A stretch of 64,000 bases of DNA. It comes from Typha latifolia (Eukaryota; Streptophyta; Magnoliopsida; Poales; Typhaceae). A program made the translations under genes and the position numbers. The notes under the pieces are model-generated. The model saw only the letters and a list, made by a program, of their open reading frames with translations, did not search any database and was not told the DNA's origin. Position 1 is the stretch's first letter. The number at the start of each line of letters is the position of its first letter. This document shows positions 10,869 through 23,854 of the stretch, one piece after another. Location: NCBI GenBank assembly GCA_019914945.1, contig CM034103.1:930001-994000 (forward strand), given 5' to 3'.

Positions 10869-13387
10869 TCATGGAATTTGTTCACAACTGTGTATAAGCT
10901 GCATTAGAGAATTTGCCTTCCTTTGAGCTCTATTTGTTCCACTTGCTGCTACCTCAGATAGATGATCAGATATTCCAAACCTAAGGGCAGCCAATACAAT
11001 GGACGAACTATTTGAACTCAATTCAAGAAGAACAGCAAGTGCGCATTCTTTATTCTTAGGTGTTCCTTCCTTTACAAGCCCTACGAGGGTTTCAATGAGT
11101 GACAACTTCCCTATTGCATTGCACCCATCAGGATGTGATGCCAAGAGGAGAATAATTGAGAGCGCTTCGTCGACCATACCCAGGTTCTTGTCATCCAGTA
11201 CTTGAAGAAGAGTTGCTACGATATCTGCATCAATAGCTTTAGCTCTGTTTCTGTGATCTAAAACCAAATTGAAGAGAGCAGTGGCAGCATCCTTTTTGCC
11301 TCTAATAGTGCCATTTTGCAGGAGATGTACCAATGGAGGGATACCGTTCAAATTTCCAATCGCTGTCTTGTTTTCATCAAGCATAGACAAACTGAATAAG
11401 GCTGCAGCAGAATTCTCTTTCGCCTCCACAGTTCCAGTTTTCAGAATATCAATTATAGCTGGAATTGCTCCTTCTTTAGTTATGAGCTGCTTGTTCCCCT
11501 CATCGATAGATAAGTTCAATAAAGCAGTGACCGTGTTTTCTTGGATCTTGGAGTCAGGGTAGTGAAGCAGGCTGATGAGAGCAGGAATTCCACCATTCTC
11601 AGCTATCAAGATTCTACTCTCAGGGTTCTCTTTAGAAAGCTTGCGGATCTTCTTAACAGCCCTTCGCTGCACATCAAGATGAATAGAGGACAGATCATTA
11701 ACCAATGATGAGATCTCTCCCTTGTGATCTGCAGGTTCGGAGTCAGAATCTGTGTCTCCTTTCTGCAGTTCAACTTTATTCTTCTCACACCACTGAAAAA
11801 TTAAGTTCTTTAAAGCATAATTTGGTGCTAGTGAGAGGTGAGCTAATGTTTGTCTGGTCTTGGGGCAGGTTCGATGGCCAGCATCCAACCACTTTAGTAT
11901 GCTTCGTCTTTCATATGTCTGAGATGCATGATGAAATGCATTGTCAGATAGTAATACAATCACATAATAAGAAATTCGCATCATTAAGCTGTTTAAAGCA
12001 CCTGTCCTGTGGCGACAATAACTGGATCTGACATGATCTCCAGGGATATTGAGCAAACGAACTCACTTGGAATCATCAAAGATGGGCACTTCTCGAGATA
12101 TTTAGGCAAGGTAACATCACTAAAAGCATCATCTTCTTCAATACCGCAAACTAGTTTAAATGTTTCCATAAGCTCTATAATCTTTTGAGTACTTCCAGCA
12201 CTTTGGCCATTTCTTTCATTTGCAAGCTTTTTAATAGCCATTGTTTCCGCCCTTAAATCTGCTAGAGTTTGTAGCTCCAACTTTTTCCCCAGCCTCTCTA
12301 GTATTGCGCCATCTGCATTTCGGTCCTCCTTGTTCTCGAGGATTACCATCAGATCCATAGCAAGCTCCAAATCCTGGCTATCAGTTCTCCTCTTAGACCT
12401 CTTCACTTGAAGATTCATTAGCTCAACCTTGAAAAAGGAACCCCCAGAATAAGTATATCAAAATATACAACGATAAAAGACTAGGATTGTTCGAATTAAA
12501 CTTTAGATGAACTATCTCACAACCGGATGATAGAAAGGACAGTGCAGTAACTATGAAATTGTTTGAGGAGAATGTAAATAATGTTCATCTACATAGTGCA
12601 CTTATATGAAGCTAAATTGGAGTTAATCAAACAACTCATAATAAACTCTCTCCCATTATCCAGACACTGCTTTCTGCTTTCTTTTAGACAACAACCTTTT
12701 CCTAATATATTAGTAACATGAAATCCAAATGCTTCTAATTACCATGTAAGAAAAACCAAAATTAACTTAACAAAAATTAGAGAACGAAAGAAAAGCCTTA
12801 CTTGTTCCTTCACTTCATCCGAAACACCGAGGTCGTCATACGGCATCCCATCCAACGCTTGATTCACTTTATCATATATCGCACGGAATCTCGCCGTCAC
12901 CGCCTCGCTTTCCAAGGCCTGATGCAAAACAATAGAAAAGATCCAACCTTTTAACAGAATAAAGATCATAGAAGAGAAGTTTATACTTCGATCCGACTTA
13001 CAAAACGCTAACCAGATAGATCTTGCTCCCATCGTAGCAAATCCTCAGCAGCCTCTTGGCGGCCGCGAAGGATTTTGCCAGCAATCGAAGCCGCGCGTAC
13101 GCGTCGTCGGAGATCGGAGCCCCAACCTCCTGGATCTCTTCGAGGAGAGGGACGAGAAGCTTCATCCAACGGACGAGATTGAAGCATTCCTTCCTCTGTG
13201 TCCTCCTGTAGCCGTTGAAGGATCTCACCGACTCGATCACATACAATAGCTCGTCGATCAGCTCCTCCTCGTCTTGGTCCCTCGTTACCTTCTCCTCGCC
13301 CCCGCCGATTCGCTCCACCGCCGCCGCCGTCATCGTCTCCTCGATCAAGCTCGCCTTCAGAGAAGGATCGCGAAGGGATAGTGTCAT
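10869..13387 (-). CDS. U-box / armadillo-repeat E3 ubiquitin ligase (PUB12/13/14, SPL11 group)
   Basis: Minus-strand exons: 13013-13387, 12802-12918, 12002-12427, 10869-11918, all in phase, for 655 residues (PUB13/14 are 630-660). The start is the first ATG ([11 protein letters not shown]); a second at codon 19 is possible. Residues about 20-230 form the helical U-box N-terminal domain ('[11 protein letters not shown]', 'GSKIYL'). The U-box is at about 283-356, from '[20 protein letters not shown]' to '[16 protein letters not shown]'. It recruits the E2. Armadillo repeats fill 380-650 ('[28 protein letters not shown]', '[13 protein letters not shown]'). Family members dampen immunity and cell death and act on flowering; the specific role here is inferred. 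One oddity: the usual CPISLE is CSISLE. Confidence 0.95.
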
Positions 13388-14367
13388 GTGAGACGACACA
13401 GAGAGAGGGAGAGAGAGGAATGAAAACCTAACCCTAGGGGAAAGAGGAGCCGGGGGGGGAGGAGGTGGTTCGGTGCAGGCGGGAAAAAGGACAGGTCGAG
13501 AATGGTTTTCGCGCGGTTTCGGTTGCTGAATTCAAGGTGAAATTTTGCACACGCACCCCCCTCCATGCTTCTCGAATTACAATTTCATCCTCCTAACTTA
13601 TTCTGGGTAGTTATTTGACATAAAAATCGTAATAAATGGACAAAGGCAGTTGCATTAAAATCCTCACCTTGCCTAGAATTACATTTCAGTCCTCCTAACT
13701 TCTCTAGAGAAGTTATCTATCCATCTGGCAACGCATATTCAGTTAAAAGGAGTATGTTTATTACAACTGCCTCGGAAGCAGCGGACGATCAGGATTAGGA
13801 GTTTGCTGTCTAAAACACACCACTGAACTCATAAGACAATCATAGATATTTATTTAGCAGTAGATTTCAAAACAATGATCTTGTCTTAGAAAACATCAAT
13901 AGATTTATACATAATGACCTTTTCACTCTCCTCTCTTATATATTAAACTCTAGTCCAAACGCCATTTGATTTTTTTTTTTAATCTTTCTGTTAAATTATT
14001 GAGTTATTCTGAATTCTGTTTTTTTTTTTTGGGTTATATCAACTACATCTATGAATTATAGTTGGGTGAGTTCAGTAATCCCTTTTCCTTTCCTTTGGTG
14101 GTATCCACTCCCCACTTTATCCACCAAAATCATTACTAGTAACAAGATAAACTCACGCAAGAAGAAGAGCAGGTTGAGTGGGGGGGGGGGGAGACGAGAA
14201 GAAGAAGATCGATGGCGACTAATGCAAGCAAAGAATTGGAAAAGAGCTGGCCAACTTAAAACACTTAGAAGCAGTGGTGGGACCCCCTTAGCCAAACTCG
14301 CATAGAATTTGAAAGCACATGCCGAGATAGCCGTTGAGAACCCACGCGTATCATGCCTCCACCTCCA

Positions 14368-14378
14368 TCCAACGGCTA
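14368..14378 (+). promoter_or_regulatory. MSA element (G2/M-specific, 3R-MYB binding)
   Basis: TCCAACGGCTA is a perfect match to the plant mitosis-specific activator consensus (T/C)C(T/C)AACGG(T/C)(T/C)A. It lies 300 bases before the cyclin B2 ATG. Such elements are bound by three-repeat MYBs and drive B-type cyclins at G2/M, which agrees with the gene downstream. Confidence 0.85.
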
Positions 14379-14386
14379 CCATTCAC

Positions 14387-14397
14387 TAGCCGTTGGA
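14387..14397 (-). promoter_or_regulatory. Second MSA element, inverted copy
   Basis: TAGCCGTTGGA on the plus strand is the exact reverse complement of the element at 14368-14378, eight bases away. The two form a perfect 11-bp inverted repeat, and both match the MSA consensus. Confidence 0.85.
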
Positions 14398-14459
14398 TTT
14401 AAATGAAGCCCCCTCTTCGGACATATATCCGTTATTCCCGTCACCTCCCCCCCTTTCTT

Positions 14460-14487
14460 AGAGAGAGAGAGAGAGAGAGAGAGAGAG
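14460..14487 (+). repeat. (GA)14 microsatellite in cyclin B2 leader
   Basis: Uninterrupted AG dinucleotides, about 190 bases before the cyclin start codon, probably in the 5' leader or core promoter. GA/CT tracts of this kind also precede several other genes in the window. Confidence 0.9.
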
Positions 14488-14678
14488 TCTGGGGGCAAGG
14501 TCAGCTTGGAATCCTGAAATTTTGAAGGTTTTGATCGATTTTACGAACTGGGTCTATGTTAAATTGGGTGCTTTTCTTGGATCTGTCATCAACTGCACGA
14601 AATTCGTGATTTTGATTTGATTGTTGGGTTTTTGTTCGTATTATTTATTTATTTATTTTGGAAATATAGAGGTTGAAG

Positions 14679-16695
14679 ATGGACAGAAGATCTCATGAGA
14701 AGAATGTTGTAGGCATGGTTAGATCAGCAAGATCCCAAGGTATTTATTCTTCTTCTGCTTTTTAGTCTTTCACCGATAACTAATCCTTAGTGGAATCCTA
14801 ATTACTTCTTTCCCATTTTACAAAATTCTCGAGAAGGTGTTCCAATGGAGGGTGTGAAAACTTCCATGGAGATGGGGATCACCAGTCGAAGGGCACTAAG
14901 AGACATCAAAAACCTTATGGGCTCTTCTCTTCATCCAAGTTCTATGAAAGATTCCAAAAACTGCGATGCATTCTTCGGAAATCGCCCTATAACAAAGTTA
15001 GAAAACATCTTCCTTTTTTTCCAAAAAAAATCTCTCTCTTCTCTGTTAGTGTTCTAAACTCGATAATGGAATGCTTTTATATAGAAAGCATGCTGCATCG
15101 ATGGCGAGCTCAAATACTTTTGATACTTCCATTGCTATAGATGTGGAAGAATACAAGTCAGCTGAGGATTTGGACTTACCAATGATATCTGAGATGGAAG
15201 AAATGGTTAGCTTCTAACTGGCTCTTCACAAATTTAACTCTTTGATTTAGTATCTCTAATGAAGAGATTAATTGTATTAAAAACAACTCCTTTAGGTGAA
15301 CTCTGAGCTAAAAGAGATTGAAATGGAAGATCTAGAGGAGATGGTTCCAGATATTGACAGCTTTGATTCGAACAATCCCCTTGCTGTAGTTGATTATGTC
15401 GACGAAATCTATAACTTTTATAGACAGACTGAGGTGAATTTTGTTGCATCTTTTATTGAATTACCCACTACCATCAATTTATTTTAGTACTTCAGCTAAT
15501 TACCTTGTAAGGTGATGATAAGTGTTACACTGATGATAATTTTTGCTCCCAATTACCAAGTCTTATCAATTTATCATGCATCAATTTTGTAGGACTTGGG
15601 TTGTGTCTGTCCCAATTACATGTCAAACCAGCTTGACATTAACGAAAAGATGCGTGGAATCCTGATCGATTGGCTCATCGAGGTGAGAACTCTGGCCACC
15701 ATCGCTACTGAATTTGATTTCCAGCTATAGAGAAATACTTATTAGCTCATTAAGCTTTCTTTGCTTGCAGGTGCATTACAAATTTGATCTTATGGATGAG
15801 ACTTTGTTCCTCACTGTGAACATCATAGACAGGTTCTTAGCAAAACAAAATGTAGTGAGAAAGAAACTCCAGTTAGTCGGAGTTACCGCCATGCTTCTCG
15901 CATGCAAATACGAGGAAGTGAACGTTCCGGTGGTCGACGATCTAATCCTCATCTCCGATCGCGCTTACACAAGGGCTGAACTTCTCGAAATGGTAAAGAA
16001 TTTTTCGATATTGCATTGTTGTGACGCAAGTATAATATAAGAAGTTTCTTAAGCTTAATATCAATTCCTTGAAAACAGGAGAGGTTGATTCTTAACACCT
16101 TGCAGTTCAACATGTCTGTACTAACTCCTTATGCTTTCATGAGAAGGTTCCTCAAGGCAGCACAGTCTGACAAGAAGGTATTATTGGCTAATTAACTTAA
16201 AACAAGTAGTACTTCCCTTGGTGATGATTCTTTAGACTAAAATTTTTAAAAATTCTCCTTGATTTGAGCCAGTTAGAGCTCATGTCGTTCTTCGTCGTCG
16301 AGCTCTGCCTTGTCGAATACAAGATGCTCAAGTTCCGCCCTTCTCTGCTAGCGGCGGCTGCAGTATATACAGCTCAATGTACTCTTGAAGGTTTCAGGAA
16401 CTGGAGTAGGACTTGTGAGATGCACACCAGATACACTGAGGATGAGCTACTGTAAGCTTTCGAAATTTATCATCATCACTTTCTTTGGAGATATTAACAC
16501 TACTTCAATCAATCAATAAGCACTAAATTTTTCTTTAACCCCCTTTGCAGAGAATGCTCTAAGATGATGGTAGAATTCCACCAGAAGGCAGGAGAAGGAA
16601 AGCTCACAGGAGTTCACAGGAAGTACAGTACATTTAAGTATGGATGTGCAGCAAAATCAGAGCCAGCTCTCTTTTTATTGGATTCAAGAATCTAG
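14679..16695 (+). CDS. CYCB2: B2-type mitotic cyclin, 9 exons, complete
   Basis: Exons: 14679-14739, 14837-14996, 15085-15205, 15296-15433, 15593-15682, 15771-15992, 16079-16177, 16273-16451, 16551-16695; phases close exactly, giving 404 residues. B cyclins activate CDKs for entry into mitosis and are then destroyed by the APC/C. The destruction box R38-R-A-L-R-D-I-K-N46 matches RxxLxxIxN. The cyclin box follows from about residue 165 ('[12 protein letters not shown]'). HYKF at 192-195 is the HxKF signature of B-type cyclins. The C-terminal cyclin fold runs from '[18 protein letters not shown]' to the end. The [13 protein letters not shown] context and exon pattern fit subgroup B2. Two perfect MSA elements in the promoter support G2/M expression. 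Confidence 0.95.
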
Positions 16696-17341
16696 TGATT
16701 GCTGACTGAGAGGACTACTACTACTAATTCAATGCAATCTTTCAGAAAATTGATTTCAGGGACTTTACTGTGAGTGACAAAGTGTAAACTATAACTCCAC
16801 AAAGAGGTGGACTTGTACAAGTTCTAAGTAACCCTTTATCTAGAGAATTTATCTAATTCTTTGTGATATGTAACCAGAATTTATCATATAAACAATGGGA
16901 TGGAAGCACACATTCTCCCAGGAAAGTTGATTCCTGGAATAATCTTCTAGAATTTTTGCCCTTCTGAGAAATTTTAATTTTTCTTTTAAGAAGTCCTCTA
17001 TTTGAAATAAAATTATTTGTCCATTCTCTAGTTGACATTTGCGATAGGAGTAATTTTGTCATTTGCTATCAATGTGTGTGAACTGTTTAGTACTATCTAT
17101 ACCCACTTCAAGAAAAAAAAGTGAAGAAAAGGAGAGGGAGAAGTGCTGATTTCTCCATTTGGACCGGTAGTTGTTTGTGATGGTATTCCTCTTTATTATA
17201 TTATCCTTACACTCTCCGATCCCTGTTGGTCCGTCGGATCAAGATCGGACGGTAGGCGTCCGACCATCAGGCGCTTCTAGTGTCTCCTCATCAACTCCAA
17301 AGATTTCGATCTAATGTGAGATGCCCTCGTCGTATCTTTCA

Positions 17342-17391
<50 letters not shown>

Positions 17392-17723
17392 TATTCCTTG
17401 GCTTGATTCGTGTCATTGCTCTATGTTTTTGCCCTAAAATTTTCACCTCCCAGTAAATCTTGGATCAATTTAGGATCTTGACTCCGGGTTCTTTTATCAA
17501 ATGTTTCCGTTCTAGGGCTTTTTGTTCCCGTTGTCGGATTTCGACATGCAAAATCCCATCTTTTTGCATAATTTTTTTTGTGAATTTTAGATGATTCAGA
17601 GAAAAATTGCATCTTTTTTGTACATTCGGATGGAAAAGGGGTATTTTTGGTTGGATCACTCGCGATTTTTCGGTTTAGGGTTTCTTTAGTTAGTTCAGTG
17701 ATGAATTGAGTTATAAAAAGAGT
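16696..17723. other. 3' flank of cyclin B2 and leader/promoter of the LAZ1-like gene
   Basis: No protein-coding stretch is seen. The right half, after a (CT)21 tract at 17346-17388, is T-rich and resembles a long leader or leader intron. It contains several short upstream ORFs, including ATG-AAT-TGA at 17701-17709, just 14 bases before the main ATG. Confidence 0.6.
17346..17388 (+). repeat. (CT)21 microsatellite before the LAZ1-like gene
   Basis: Pure CT dinucleotide run, about 335 bases upstream of the start codon; probably promoter or 5' leader. Confidence 0.9.
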
Positions 17724-20700
17724 ATGAAGATAACAGAGGTGTTGTATCTGAGGCTTTTGTCCTACTCCCCACCCATATGGGCCACAATTATTGCTGGTTT
17801 ATTTGTAGCAATTTCGCTCTTGCTGTCGATATTTCTCCTATTCAATCACCTCTCGGCATACAAGAATCCTGAGGTTCGACTTCTTTAAATTTCAATTGAC
17901 TTTATGTAAAATTTTTTTGTTCGGATGGATTTCTCTTGATCTTGTAGTTCTCTTCCGCTTTTACTTTTCAGGAGCAGAAGTTTCTAATTGGTGTTATTCT
18001 AATGGTACCTTGCTATGCTGTTGAGTCGGTAAGAGTTTTAACTTCTATCGCTTGGGAGTTACATGTGAGGTTTCACAAGAATAAGTAATGAACTTGATTT
18101 AGTTGCCTGGTTTTCTTTTTCTTTTTCCTTTTCTTTTTCTTTTGTTTGGAGTTGTAATCATATAGATGTAAGATAACAAGTTTTTGAAATTTTGATCTTA
18201 CATCATTCAGAGACAGATTGGCTGAACTGAACAGCTAGTGCTGTGAATGCAACATGCCTTACTCTTGGAGAGGCATTATACAAATTTGCTTCATATGCAA
18301 GTATGATAACAAAGAAATCAAGAGAATGTAAATCAAGCTTAAGAATTTGGTCTTATTAGACTCCAACAGAATTATATGCCAGTAAAGCCCAAAAAATAGC
18401 TCGTATTAATGGGTTCAAAGGAAAGTTGTGCATATACAATTACCTTATCAGATAACCATACATCAGAACTATGGGGATAATATACTTTCATGTCATGTTA
18501 GGTTACAACCTCTGGCAGGCAAGGCACCATCACATAGTAAGGCAATCCATGATTGGCAATAGTTGAAGTCTTAAATACATTATCTGCTAATGTTATACAT
18601 ATTCATAGCAAAACTAAGTTCAAATGTTATACTAATCTTCTAAACAAAAACTTTATCGTAACTTTGCTGAGTGTTGTAGACTTATAAGATGGTGATATTT
18701 ATTGGGAATTGGGATTCTTAATTGGGGCATTCTTGTAATTGATACTTTCTAATACTATTTATCATGTCAATTCATGAGCCTCTCATGTTAGAATTATATC
18801 ATCTATCATGAGTTACCTTATTTTTTTTGACCCATCATGCATGTAGTCATCATATCAAAGTACGCATGAAATATATATTAGCTTATTATTTGACATTGAC
18901 AAGATGAGCCCCTTCTGATTGTGGCAGTTCTCCAATTTTTTTTGGAGGGGTATTTGGTTATGGTAAATGTGCGGTTTTGTGTTTCATTATCCTTCTCTTC
19001 TAGTAACCGGATTTACTTTGGCAATTAGTGGGTTATGTGACATCTAGATGTAGAATCTTTTTTTTGGTATCATTAACATAATGAAAGGTATTATTGCTCT
19101 CTACCATCTTTTGTTGTCATTTAGTTTAACTAGTAAGGAAAGTTATCTAAATTTTTTTGCCTAGAGTCTTGGTCCTCTTGGATAATGGATACTCGTTCAG
19201 CTTTGGGTGGCCCGAATTTAATTTATCAATTGCTATGTGTTCTGTCTGATGATCTACTGAGCCAATTCTATGTTCTTCTTGCAGTATATATCACTGGTGA
19301 ATCCATCAATAAGTGTTGATATTGAGATATTACGAGATTGTTACGAGGCCTTTGCCATGTACTGTTTTGGGCGATATCTAGTTGCTTGCTTAGGTATGCC
19401 TCTCCTAAAGAGCTCTAGTTTTAGCATCTCCAGTATTATTTTCACTGCATAAGAAGATTATTAGAACTTAAGTCTTTTTCAATTTTCAAGTTAGGGGAGA
19501 ATACATTTTCCACACTATGTTCGACTAAAGTTCAGTGTGCTGCTATGAACGTTCATTTGTAACACTTAACTCTGTTGTGGTTCTGAACTACATGAAACTA
19601 TTAGTTTTTTTTTTTCAAATATGATGGTAAAAACAATTACCTACCATAATTACCAATTTTCTGACTTTTCTCCAATTATCTTATTTTTATTTGGGATGTT
19701 TGCAATCCCAAAGTAAAGATATGAAACGGATTTGGGATGAAAGCAGTGTAAGACTTATCAGTGTTTTTACAAGGAAAGTCTATTTTTTCAATTAGTTATT
19801 GTAAATTAAAAGAGCATTATGGTCCTTTTGCATTAAAAGTAACATCTGTCAATAGGCTAGTGTCACAAGTGAGATTTCAAGGAAATGATTTGAATTTTAA
19901 CCTAAGAACAAGGGCATAAAATTTATTATCTCCATCTAATGTTTTGATTCCTGCTTTCTTCTAATGTCATGCACATACTATTGATGCATTCTTAACATAT
20001 ATTGGCCTACCACTGGTCCATGACATATGTATTATACATGGTTAAGTCAGGTGCCATTAATTAACATTCTTAGGTCCTCCAGAACTTTTATAATCTGATA
20101 TATCTTAGTACGTTTTCTTTAGTTGCTTTCTTTCTTATAAATAATAGTTTCTTGTAACTTCTATCACAAATTACAATCTTATTTATCTAGGTGGGGAAGA
20201 GAGAACTATTGAGTTCTTGAAGAGGGAGGGTGGTGCAAGCTTGGATACTCCACTTCTAGACCATGCTTCTGAAAGGGGAATAATAAAGCATCCATTTCCA
20301 ATGAATTATATTCTAAAGCCATGGAGGCTAGGAGAATGGTTTTATTTGGTTATTAAGTTTGGAATTGTCCAATATGTATGTTAGCTATTTCCCATTATGA
20401 TTTCTGTTATATACAACAGCGAATTTAGGTTGATCCAATTCTCTTCACTTTGCACAGATGATAATAAAGAGTGTAACTGCTATTTTAGCTGTGATCCTTG
20501 AAGCTTTTGGGGTATATTGTGAAGGAGAGTTCAAATGGGACTGCGGGTAAGAGATACTTTATAAAGTTTATAGTTTAAAATGAGAAACAGGCATGTTTTA
20601 TATAATACTTCTTTTACTAACTATAGTAATAAAAAGAGATTCATAGATCTGTCTGCATTTACCTCTGCCATGCTATAACTGTGATAATTATATATTTGTT

Positions 20701-23700
20701 TAGTTTTTGTTTGAAACATTTTTTTTTATCTCCTGGACTCCTGGTAAGTCTGCATTATATAAGATTCTGGAATAATAAGTTCCATGGTATCGTTGTTCCC
20801 CATTTACTTTGGCTGCTCATTGACTTTCATGACATTGGATGCTGTGTAAATCATGATTGGCAGTTATTTTCCTACCTCACATTTGTTGTGGATTGGGGAC
20901 ATCTTTAGGCACTTATTATATAAGCTGCTAGACATAGGATGCATAGACACACATGGAATAAACAATTGTCTATATTATGCTCTAGTTTTTTTTGTATGAT
21001 CAGCAGAATATGAAACTTTGAAATCTGTATATTAGTAAGTAGTTTAAAATGTACAAGATACATGGTAGTACCAAGCTCAAATGCAAAGAGAAACTGAAGG
21101 ATATTCCTTAATGTTGAGATATCCTAATTGTGAGAGAGAAGGGTTAAATGCAACCTTGGGTGAATGGTAAGAAATCTTATGCGAAGGAAACAGGAAACAA
21201 TTCTTCTGGCAGATGTCACCCTTTTGTCTTATTTCATTTTCTGATAAATGTCACCCTGAAGTATGCAGCTTTTCTGCTCTCACAACGTGGGGAGTATCTC
21301 AAGGTCTAAGTGAGAGGTGCTTCAGGTGAGATGGGAGTGAGAGCTTCTGCTATGATTTTGTGGCTTTTTTTTCTTGAATAATGAAGAATTAGCTACTTCC
21401 AATCATCTCTTTTCTTCTCCCTTGATTATTTGGAGCAGGATTAGCCACCTTAATTTCTCATCTAACATTGCTTCTCAAAATTTATCATTAGGTTCCCCCC
21501 CTACCTTAACAACTAAAGTGAGTGATTCAAGAATTCATGTCATGGTAAAAGAAAATTTAGTACCTTGATCTCTCCAAAGCATGGCACTATTTTCTTAACC
21601 TTGTTTACTAGGTTAATGCTAACTTCCTATTAGAAAATTCTATCTATTTCTCCAAAATGTAATATTATTCCATAAAATATGAATTTCCAAAATGCTATCT
21701 TTTTTTTTTTTCTTTTAGTCACATGAATTTTAAATGAAGATTTTTGAAAAGCTTTTACCAGTTTGTTGAGTAAAAATATGTCCTGAGACATAAGATCATT
21801 TTGAGAATAAAGAGTGTCTGTGGACAATAAAATACAATTTAATATACTACTTAAATTGTATCAGCATTTTGTTGTTGCATGTATTGTTTCTATTTCTATT
21901 GCTGATAGTATCATGCCTGCATCCAATGAACTCATCTATACAGGTGTTAACCTTGTCATCACCTTTGATGCAAAATTTCTGGAGTCTGATATCTTGAAGT
22001 GTTGTCATTAAATGCTTAATCAATTTTCTAGGTACCTTTATATGGCCGTGGTACTAAATTTCAGTCAATCATGGGCACTATACTGCCTAGTTCAATTCTA
22101 TGCTGCTATAAAGGATGAACTGGCACATATTAAACCTCTGCCAAAGTTCCTAGTATTCAAATCAATTGTCTTTTTGACCTGGTGGCAAGGTGTGGCAATT
22201 GCGTTGCTTTACAGCTGGGGCTTATTGAAAAGCCCTATAGCTCAAGGGCTACAATTCAAGTCAAGTATTCAAGACTTCATCATCTGCATAGAGGTAATCA
22301 TTTATCTAAGATCTCAAATTCATGAGTAGTTAGTCACCATATAGATATCAGAAGCATGCTTCTATTTATAGTTAATCTGTCTCAAATGGTAAAATTGGTA
22401 TCTAAAGCCTTAGCATCTTCTTTTCCTGTGCTGGTTGGCATTTGCCGGTACTCAGTGTCTGATTATTCTTTTAAGGTTTTGCATTCTAGAATGCTGAGTA
22501 ACTCTTATATTTTAGTATCAGAATATGTATTCTTAGTTTGAGATCCGTCATTGCCAATAACAGTACACAATTGTGTTATGCATTTATAGCTGTTATTCTG
22601 TACTCTGAAATTTATCTGTTACATTTGGGAGAATTCTGTTATGTTCTTTTTTTTTGGAAGAATATATATCGGCACTAAGGCTGATGGAACTCTAACAGAC
22701 CCGTCTGTCTTCCAGCACAGATTGGTGTTGCTTCTATTGTTCACCTCTATGTGTTCCCTGCCAAACCATATGAGCTAATGGGTGACCGCATTCCTGGAAG
22801 TATTTCAGTTCTTGGGGATTATGCTTCCATTGACTGCCCCTTGGACCCTGACGAGGTTAGGGATAGTGAACGGCCTACAAAGCTTAGACTTCCCCAGCCT
22901 AGTGCTGATGTCAGGAGTGGAACAGCCATAAGAGAAAGCGTCCGTGATGTTGTTCTCGGAGGAGGAGAATATGTAAGATCACTCTCTCTCTTTCTCTCCA
23001 TGATGGACTATAATTATAATATGTTACTGTTCTCTTCGGTAAAGAATCCTACTATCAAAGTTTGCCATCTTAATTTCTCAACCTACACTTCCAAGTATCC
23101 TACAATTCAGACCATCGTAAAAGTATATTCTCAAATTGGACAATCTAGTTCAGTTGGTTTGTCAGTTTTCAGTTTTTTAAATTGTTCTGTTTCTTATTTT
23201 AGCTCGTTCAGTTTCTCATTAAATTTAACAAACATCCAAGTGGTAAAAGATAATAATAAAATACTTTATGCATATTATGAGATATAAAGTGATTGGTTAT
23301 TTACTTGATTGATGACCGAACTAGTTGTTTAGGCTTCTAAGAACCCTCCTCAGAAAATTTCACTGCAGAATATCTTTGTTTTAGGCTTCTAAGCTTCCTC
23401 AAAGAATTTTCCCTTGAACCTATTTGCAATACTAGTACACAGGGAACAGAAATCCTTGCTATGTATATTTTGGTAATTCATAAAGCCTGATATTTTGCAG
23501 ATTGTAAATGACTTGAAGTTCACTGTCAGCCATGCAGTGGAGCCAATGGAGAAAGGTTTCACACGGTTTAACGAGAAGCTACACAGGATATCTCAGAACA
23601 TGAAGAAGCATGAAAAGGAGAAGAAGAGGATCAAGGATGATAGTTGCATTGGCTCGGCATCACCTACTAGGAGAGTGATTCGTGGAATAGACGATCCTCT

Positions 23701-23854
23701 CTTAAATGCAAATTTCAGCAATAGTGAGGCCTTGAGAGGAAGAAAACATCGCAGAAAATCAGGATATACCAGTGCAGGAAGTGGGGGAGAGAGCAGTGAT
23801 CACAGTTATGGTGGATATGAAATCCGGGGCCAAAGGTGGGCTTCAAAGGATTGA
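17724..23854 (+). CDS. LAZ1: LAZ1-type seven-helix membrane protein (DUF300 / organic solute transporter alpha-like)
   Basis: Exons: 17724-17873, 17972-18028, 19285-19393, 20191-20375, 20458-20546, 22032-22293, 22721-22972, 23501-23854; phases close, giving 485 residues against about 484 for Arabidopsis LAZ1. The start is the first ATG in frame (MKITEVLYLRLLSYSPP). Hydrophobic helices include 'IWATIIAGLFVAISLLLSIF', 'FLIGVILMVPCYAVES', 'YMIIKSVTAILAVILEAFG' and 'YLYMAVVLNFSQSWALYCLV'. The family motif 'RDCYEAFAMYCFGRYLVACLGGEE' is intact. The C-terminal 150 residues are a charged, Ser-rich cytosolic tail. In Arabidopsis LAZ1 acts at the tonoplast in vacuole function, autoimmune cell death and brassinosteroid signalling. 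Introns 2 and 5 are over 1.2 kb and hold no other gene that I can see. Confidence 0.95.

Larger units (their letters stand above)
13388..14678. promoter_or_regulatory. Divergent promoter region between the U-box and cyclin B2 genes
   Basis: About 1.3 kb separates the two start codons. The cyclin side carries MSA-type elements at 14368-14397, a weaker inverted one at 14328-14338 (one mismatch to the consensus), a further AACGG core near 14429, and a (GA)14 leader tract. A G-run of 12 lies at about 14180. The middle is AT-rich with no coding signal. Confidence 0.6.

Noticed and set aside
15516..15545. Box C-like TGATGA motifs in a cyclin intron, suggesting a snoRNA
   Set aside because: No matching D box, terminal stem or guide region found.
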